DNA of 64,000 nucleotides from CAWEQW01 sp963811365 (GTDB taxonomy: Bacteria > Actinomycetota > Actinomycetes > Propionibacteriales > Nocardioidaceae): contig CAWEQW010000002.1 in NCBI GenBank assembly GCA_963811365.1, positions 124,001-188,000 of the forward strand. Direction: 5' to 3'. The notes under the pieces are model-generated. The model made no database searches, had not been told where the DNA came from, and was given only the letters and a program-made list of their open reading frames with translations. Shown in pieces: positions 61,052-64,000 of the stretch. How positions within the stretch are numbered: the stretch's first letter is position 1; each line of letters starts with the position of its first letter. The translations under genes were made by a program, and so were the position numbers.

Positions 61052-61546
61052 GTGCCTACCACGTCGGAGCTCGAACGCATGCTGCGCGGAGCCGAGCTTC
61101 GGGTGACGCGCCCGCGCCTGGCGGTGCTGTCGGCGGCGCACGCGCACCCGCACGCCGACACCGACGCCATCATCAGGGCGGTCCGGCAGGACCTCGGCGA
61201 GGTCTCCCACCAGGCGGTGTACGACGTCCTCCGGGCTCTGACGGGCGCCGGGCTGCTGCGCCGGATCCAGCCGGCCGGCTCGGTGGCGCGCTACGAGTCC
61301 CGGGTCGGCGACAACCACCACCACGTCGTGTGCCGGTCCTGCGGCGCGATCGCCGACGTGGACTGTGCGGCCGGCAGCGCCCCGTGCCTGACCGCGACCG
61401 ACGACCACGGCTTCGTGATCGACGAGGCCGAGGTGACGTACTGGGCCCGATGCCCCGCGTGCGTCGCCGGAGCGACGGCCACCACGGCCCCTGCACCGAC
61501 CACCTTGCCCTACCGTCCGGCAACCGAAGAGACAGGAAAGGACTGA
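61052..61546 (+). CDS. furA: Fur-family (FurA-type) peroxide/iron-responsive repressor
   Basis: A 164-residue Fur-family repressor. The winged helix is LRVTRPRLAVLSAAHAHPHAD and SHQAVYDVLRALTGAGLLRR. The metal site is DNHHHVVCRSCG with His residues and the first CxxC; a second CxxC is in ARCPACV. Both CxxC pairs needed for the structural zinc are present. It is followed at one base by katG, the conserved actinobacterial furA-katG pair, so it is expected to repress katG and itself until oxidised by peroxide. The GTG at 61052 has CGGAG immediately upstream. Confidence 0.94.
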   Translation: MPTTSELERMLRGAELRVTRPRLAVLSAAHAHPHADTDAIIRAVRQDLGEVSHQAVYDVLRALTGAGLLRRIQPAGSVARYESRVGDNHHHVVCRSCGAIADVDCAAGSAPCLTATDDHGFVIDEAEVTYWARCPACVAGATATTAPAPTTLPYRPATEETGKD

Positions 61547-61547
61547 C

Positions 61548-63743
61548 GTGTCAGAGCGCGGCAGCGAAAGCGAGAACCCGGTCATCCCCGCACCCGAGCC
61601 GGAGATGACGCGGCCCCGGTCCAACCGCGACTGGTGGCCCAACCAGCCCGACCTCCAGGTGCTGCAGAAGCCGGCGCCGGAGTCGAACCCGCTCGGTGCG
61701 GAGTTCGACTACGCCGAGGAGTTCGCCTCCCTGGACGTCGATGCGCTCAAGCGCGACGTCTTCGAGGTCATGACCACGTCGCAGGACTGGTGGCCCGCCG
61801 ACTACGGCCACTACGGCCCGCTGTTCATCCGGATGAGCTGGCACTCCGCCGGCACCTACCGGATCGAGGACGGCCGCGGTGGTGCCGGTGACGGAGCCCA
61901 GCGCCTCGCCCCCCTCAACAGCTGGCCCGACAACGCCAGCCTCGACAAGGCGCGCCGGCTGCTCTGGCCGGTCAAGAAGAAGTACGGCAGCACGATCTCC
62001 TGGGCCGACCTGCTGGTGTTCGCGGGCCAGTGCGCCCTGGAGTCCATGGGGTTCAAGACGTTCGGCTTCGGCTTCGGGCGCCAGGACGTCTGGCAGCCCG
62101 AGGAGATCTACTGGGGGCCCGAGGACACCTGGCTCGGCGACGAGCGGTACAGCGGTGACCGGCAGCTGTCCGGCCCGCTGGGCGCCGTCCAGATGGGTCT
62201 GATCTACGTCAACCCCGAGGGACCCAACGGGGAGCCAGACCCGCTCGCGGCCGCCCGCGACATCCGCGAGACCTTCCGTCGGATGGCGATGAACGACGAG
62301 GAGACCGTGGCGCTGATCGCCGGCGGGCACACCTTCGGCAAGACGCATGGCGCCGCTCCGGCCGAGTACATCGGCCCGGAGCCCGAGGGCGCCCCGGTGG
62401 AGCAGCAGGGCCTCGGCTGGCGGAACACCTACGGCACCGGCACCGGGAAGGACGCCACGACGAGCGGTCTCGAGGGGGCCTGGACGCCGACGCCGACCGC
62501 CTGGGACAACAGCTTCTTCGAGACCCTGTTCGGGTACGAGTGGGAGCTCACCGAGAGCCCGGCCGGCGCGAAGCAGTGGAAGCCGAAGGACGGCGCGGGC
62601 TCCGACGCGGTCCCGGACGCGCACGACGCCTCGGTGCGGCACGCGCCGATGATGTTGACGACCGACCTGGCGCTGCGCACCGACCCTGCCTACGAGAAGA
62701 TCTCGCGGCGCTTCCTCGCGCACCCCGAGGAGCTCGCCGACGCGTTCGCCAAGGCCTGGTACAAGCTGCTCCACCGTGACATGGGTCCGGTCAGCCGCTA
62801 CCTCGGTCCGTGGGTCCCCGAGCCGCAGCCCTGGCAGGACCCGGTGCCGGCGGTCGACCACGCACTGGTCGGCGACGAGGACGTGGCGGCCCTGAAGGAG
62901 AGGCTCCTCGCGTCCGGGCTGTCGGTCCCCCAGCTGGTGTCCACTGCCTGGGCGTCCGCGTCCACCTTCCGAGGCACGGACATGCGCGGTGGGGCGAACG
63001 GCGCCCGGATCAGGCTCGAGCCGCAGCGCAGCTGGGAGGTCAACGAGCCCGCCGAGCTGGCCACCGTCCTGGAGCGGCTCGAGCAGGTCCGGCAGGACTT
63101 CAACGGCGCCCAGACCGGCAGCACCCGGATCTCGCTGGCCGATCTGATCGTCCTGGGCGGGTGCGCGGGCGTCGAGCAGGCGGCTCGCAACGCCGGCCAC
63201 GACATCACGGTCCCGTTCGCCCCCGGCCGCACCGACGCGTCCCAGGAGCACACCGACGTGGAGTCGTTCGCGGTGCTCGAGCCGACGGCCGACGGGTTCC
63301 GCAACTACCTGCGCGCCGGTGACAAGGTGCCGGCCGAGGTCAAGCTGGTGGACCGGGCCTACATGCTCGACCTCACCGCCAAGGAGATGACCGTCCTCGT
63401 GGGCGGCCTGCGGGTCCTCGGCGCGAACGTCGGACGGGCCGCGCACGGCGTGCTCACCGACCGTCCCGAGTCGCTGACCAACGACTTCTTCGTGAACCTG
63501 GTCGACTCGGGCACGCAGTGGAAGGTCTCGACCACGACGGAGAACGTCTACGAGGGCACCGTCCGCGGCACCGGCGAGCCGCGCTGGACCGCCACCGCGG
63601 TCGATCTGGTGTTCGGCTCCAACTCCCAGCTGCGCGGTATCTCGGAGAGCTATGCGGCCGACGACGCGGCGGAGAGGTTCGTCGCGGACTTCGTCCGGGC
63701 CTGGGACAAGGTCATGAGCCTGGACCGGTTCGACCTCGTCTGA
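61548..63743 (+). CDS. katG: Catalase-peroxidase KatG
   Basis: A 731-residue bifunctional haem catalase-peroxidase. The distal haem triad is Arg95, Trp98, His99 (IRMSWHSAGTYR). The proximal His is His261 in GGHTFGKTHG. The Met-Tyr-Trp cross-link residues are Met246, Tyr220 and Trp98, all at a constant -9 offset from the M. tuberculosis numbering (255, 229, 107). The C-terminal non-haem half is present. It destroys H2O2 in the cytoplasm. The GTG start lies one base after the furA stop. A strong terminator follows 59 bases past its stop. Confidence 0.98.
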   Translation: MSERGSESENPVIPAPEPEMTRPRSNRDWWPNQPDLQVLQKPAPESNPLGAEFDYAEEFASLDVDALKRDVFEVMTTSQDWWPADYGHYGPLFIRMSWHSAGTYRIEDGRGGAGDGAQRLAPLNSWPDNASLDKARRLLWPVKKKYGSTISWADLLVFAGQCALESMGFKTFGFGFGRQDVWQPEEIYWGPEDTWLGDERYSGDRQLSGPLGAVQMGLIYVNPEGPNGEPDPLAAARDIRETFRRMAMNDEETVALIAGGHTFGKTHGAAPAEYIGPEPEGAPVEQQGLGWRNTYGTGTGKDATTSGLEGAWTPTPTAWDNSFFETLFGYEWELTESPAGAKQWKPKDGAGSDAVPDAHDASVRHAPMMLTTDLALRTDPAYEKISRRFLAHPEELADAFAKAWYKLLHRDMGPVSRYLGPWVPEPQPWQDPVPAVDHALVGDEDVAALKERLLASGLSVPQLVSTAWASASTFRGTDMRGGANGARIRLEPQRSWEVNEPAELATVLERLEQVRQDFNGAQTGSTRISLADLIVLGGCAGVEQAARNAGHDITVPFAPGRTDASQEHTDVESFAVLEPTADGFRNYLRAGDKVPAEVKLVDRAYMLDLTAKEMTVLVGGLRVLGANVGRAAHGVLTDRPESLTNDFFVNLVDSGTQWKVSTTTENVYEGTVRGTGEPRWTATAVDLVFGSNSQLRGISESYAADDAAERFVADFVRAWDKVMSLDRFDLV

Positions 63744-63802
63744 CCCGGTCCCGGTCCGGTCCGCCCTTGCGCGCCGGGTCGACAACCGGTTGAGTCCCGG
63801 AT

Positions 63803-63832
63803 GCGGGGCGAGCGCTGTGGCGCTCGCCCCGC
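63803..63832. terminator. Strong hairpin terminator after katG
   Basis: GCGGGGCGAGCGC (63803-63815) and its exact complement (63820-63832) form a 13-base-pair stem with loop TGTG, 59 bases after the katG stop. It may serve both katG and the convergent coding sequence to the right. Confidence 0.9.
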
Positions 63833-63876
63833 AACCGGGTGGGGGAGGGGTGGCCTGGCCCTTCCTCCACCTGCCC

Positions 63877-64000
63877 TCAACGGCGCGACGTGGCGCCGAG
63901 CCGGGCTGCCCTGTGCAGCAGCTCCACGCCCCGACCGGTGGTCGCCCAGACCCGTGAGTCGTGGCGGGCGGCCGGACCCACGCCCCGCGACAGCACCTGC
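63877..64000 (-). CDS. C-terminal fragment of an unidentified coding sequence, truncated by the window edge
   Basis: Reading leftwards from base 64000, one - strand frame stays open and ends at TGA 63877-63879. Its last 40 or so residues include QVLSRGVGPAARHDSRVWAT and end LLHRAARLGATSRR. About 35 of 40 codons end in G or C, as in the real genes here, and it is convergent with katG across the hairpin. No family can be assigned from so short a piece. Confidence 0.4.
   Translation of the reverse strand, partial: QVLSRGVGPAARHDSRVWATTGRGVELLHRAARLGATSRR

Noticed and set aside
61551..63785. 744-residue - strand open frame antisense to katG
   Set aside because: Entirely explained by the third-position G/C bias of katG; composition is Arg/Gly/Val-rich with no motifs.

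Overview
The window is high-GC DNA with strong G/C preference at third codon positions, many GTG starts, frequent 4-base ATGA/GTGA gene overlaps, a Tat-exported glycosidase, a FurA-KatG pair and a DtxR/IdeR-type iron box. Together these point to an actinobacterium (Actinomycetota); a Nocardioides-like member of Propionibacteriales is a guess I cannot prove from sequence alone. No rRNA, tRNA, CRISPR array, integrase, transposase or plasmid/phage gene was seen.

Layout. (1) 1-1889: the 3' part of an enolase gene, then an FAD-dependent amine/sarcosine-oxidase-type oxidoreductase. (2) 2000-22321: a large sugar-catabolic region with three + strand transcription units around a LacI-family regulator. 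Unit A (2129-6040) holds a Tat-exported GH10 xylanase-like enzyme, a ThuA-like protein, a nucleoside hydrolase and a ribokinase. Unit B (6135-14390) holds two Gfo/Idh/MocA oxidoreductases, two sugar isomerase/epimerase TIM barrels, a phytanoyl-CoA-type dioxygenase, an unusual glycoside-hydrolase-like protein and a zinc alcohol dehydrogenase. Unit C (15783-22321) holds a CUT1-type ABC sugar importer, a mannose-6-phosphate-isomerase-like cupin protein and two more Gfo/Idh/MocA oxidoreductases. A near-identical palindrome (consensus CAAATCGATTTG) lies upstream of unit A, unit B, the lacI gene and unit C, so the whole set looks like one regulon. Its gene content fits an oxidative route of glycoside breakdown (oxidise the sugar ring, eliminate or hydrate, reduce) acting on an unidentified substrate. 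(3) 22241-31368: an ECF sigma factor with a fused anti-sigma-type zinc finger, a small membrane protein, a fragmented beta-propeller/phosphoesterase gene, a GH3 lipoprotein, a metallophosphoesterase, a sulfotransferase and a metallo-beta-lactamase-fold hydrolase. (4) 31391-41893, - strand: a GH38 alpha-mannosidase/GH3 beta-glucosidase operon, a secreted protein and a very large mosaic multicopper oxidase. (5) 42218-50790: a PAS-GGDEF-EAL protein, then an XRE-cupin regulator and a complete peptide/nickel-type ABC importer. (6) 50847-57769: small membrane proteins, a TetR-controlled ABC-2 exporter, a GNAT acetyltransferase and a secreted type-B carboxylesterase. (7) 58049-63743: an iron/oxidative-stress block: iron box, feoA, feoB, a NifU-like protein, fur and katG, closed by a strong terminator.

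Data quality matters here. Between about 10.4 and 30.4 kb nine otherwise well-conserved genes carry one to many single-base frame changes, often in short G/C runs, while none of the genes from 30.6 to 63.7 kb does. This looks more like uncorrected indel errors than biology, so those genes are entered as frameshifted loci spanning the likely full extent.
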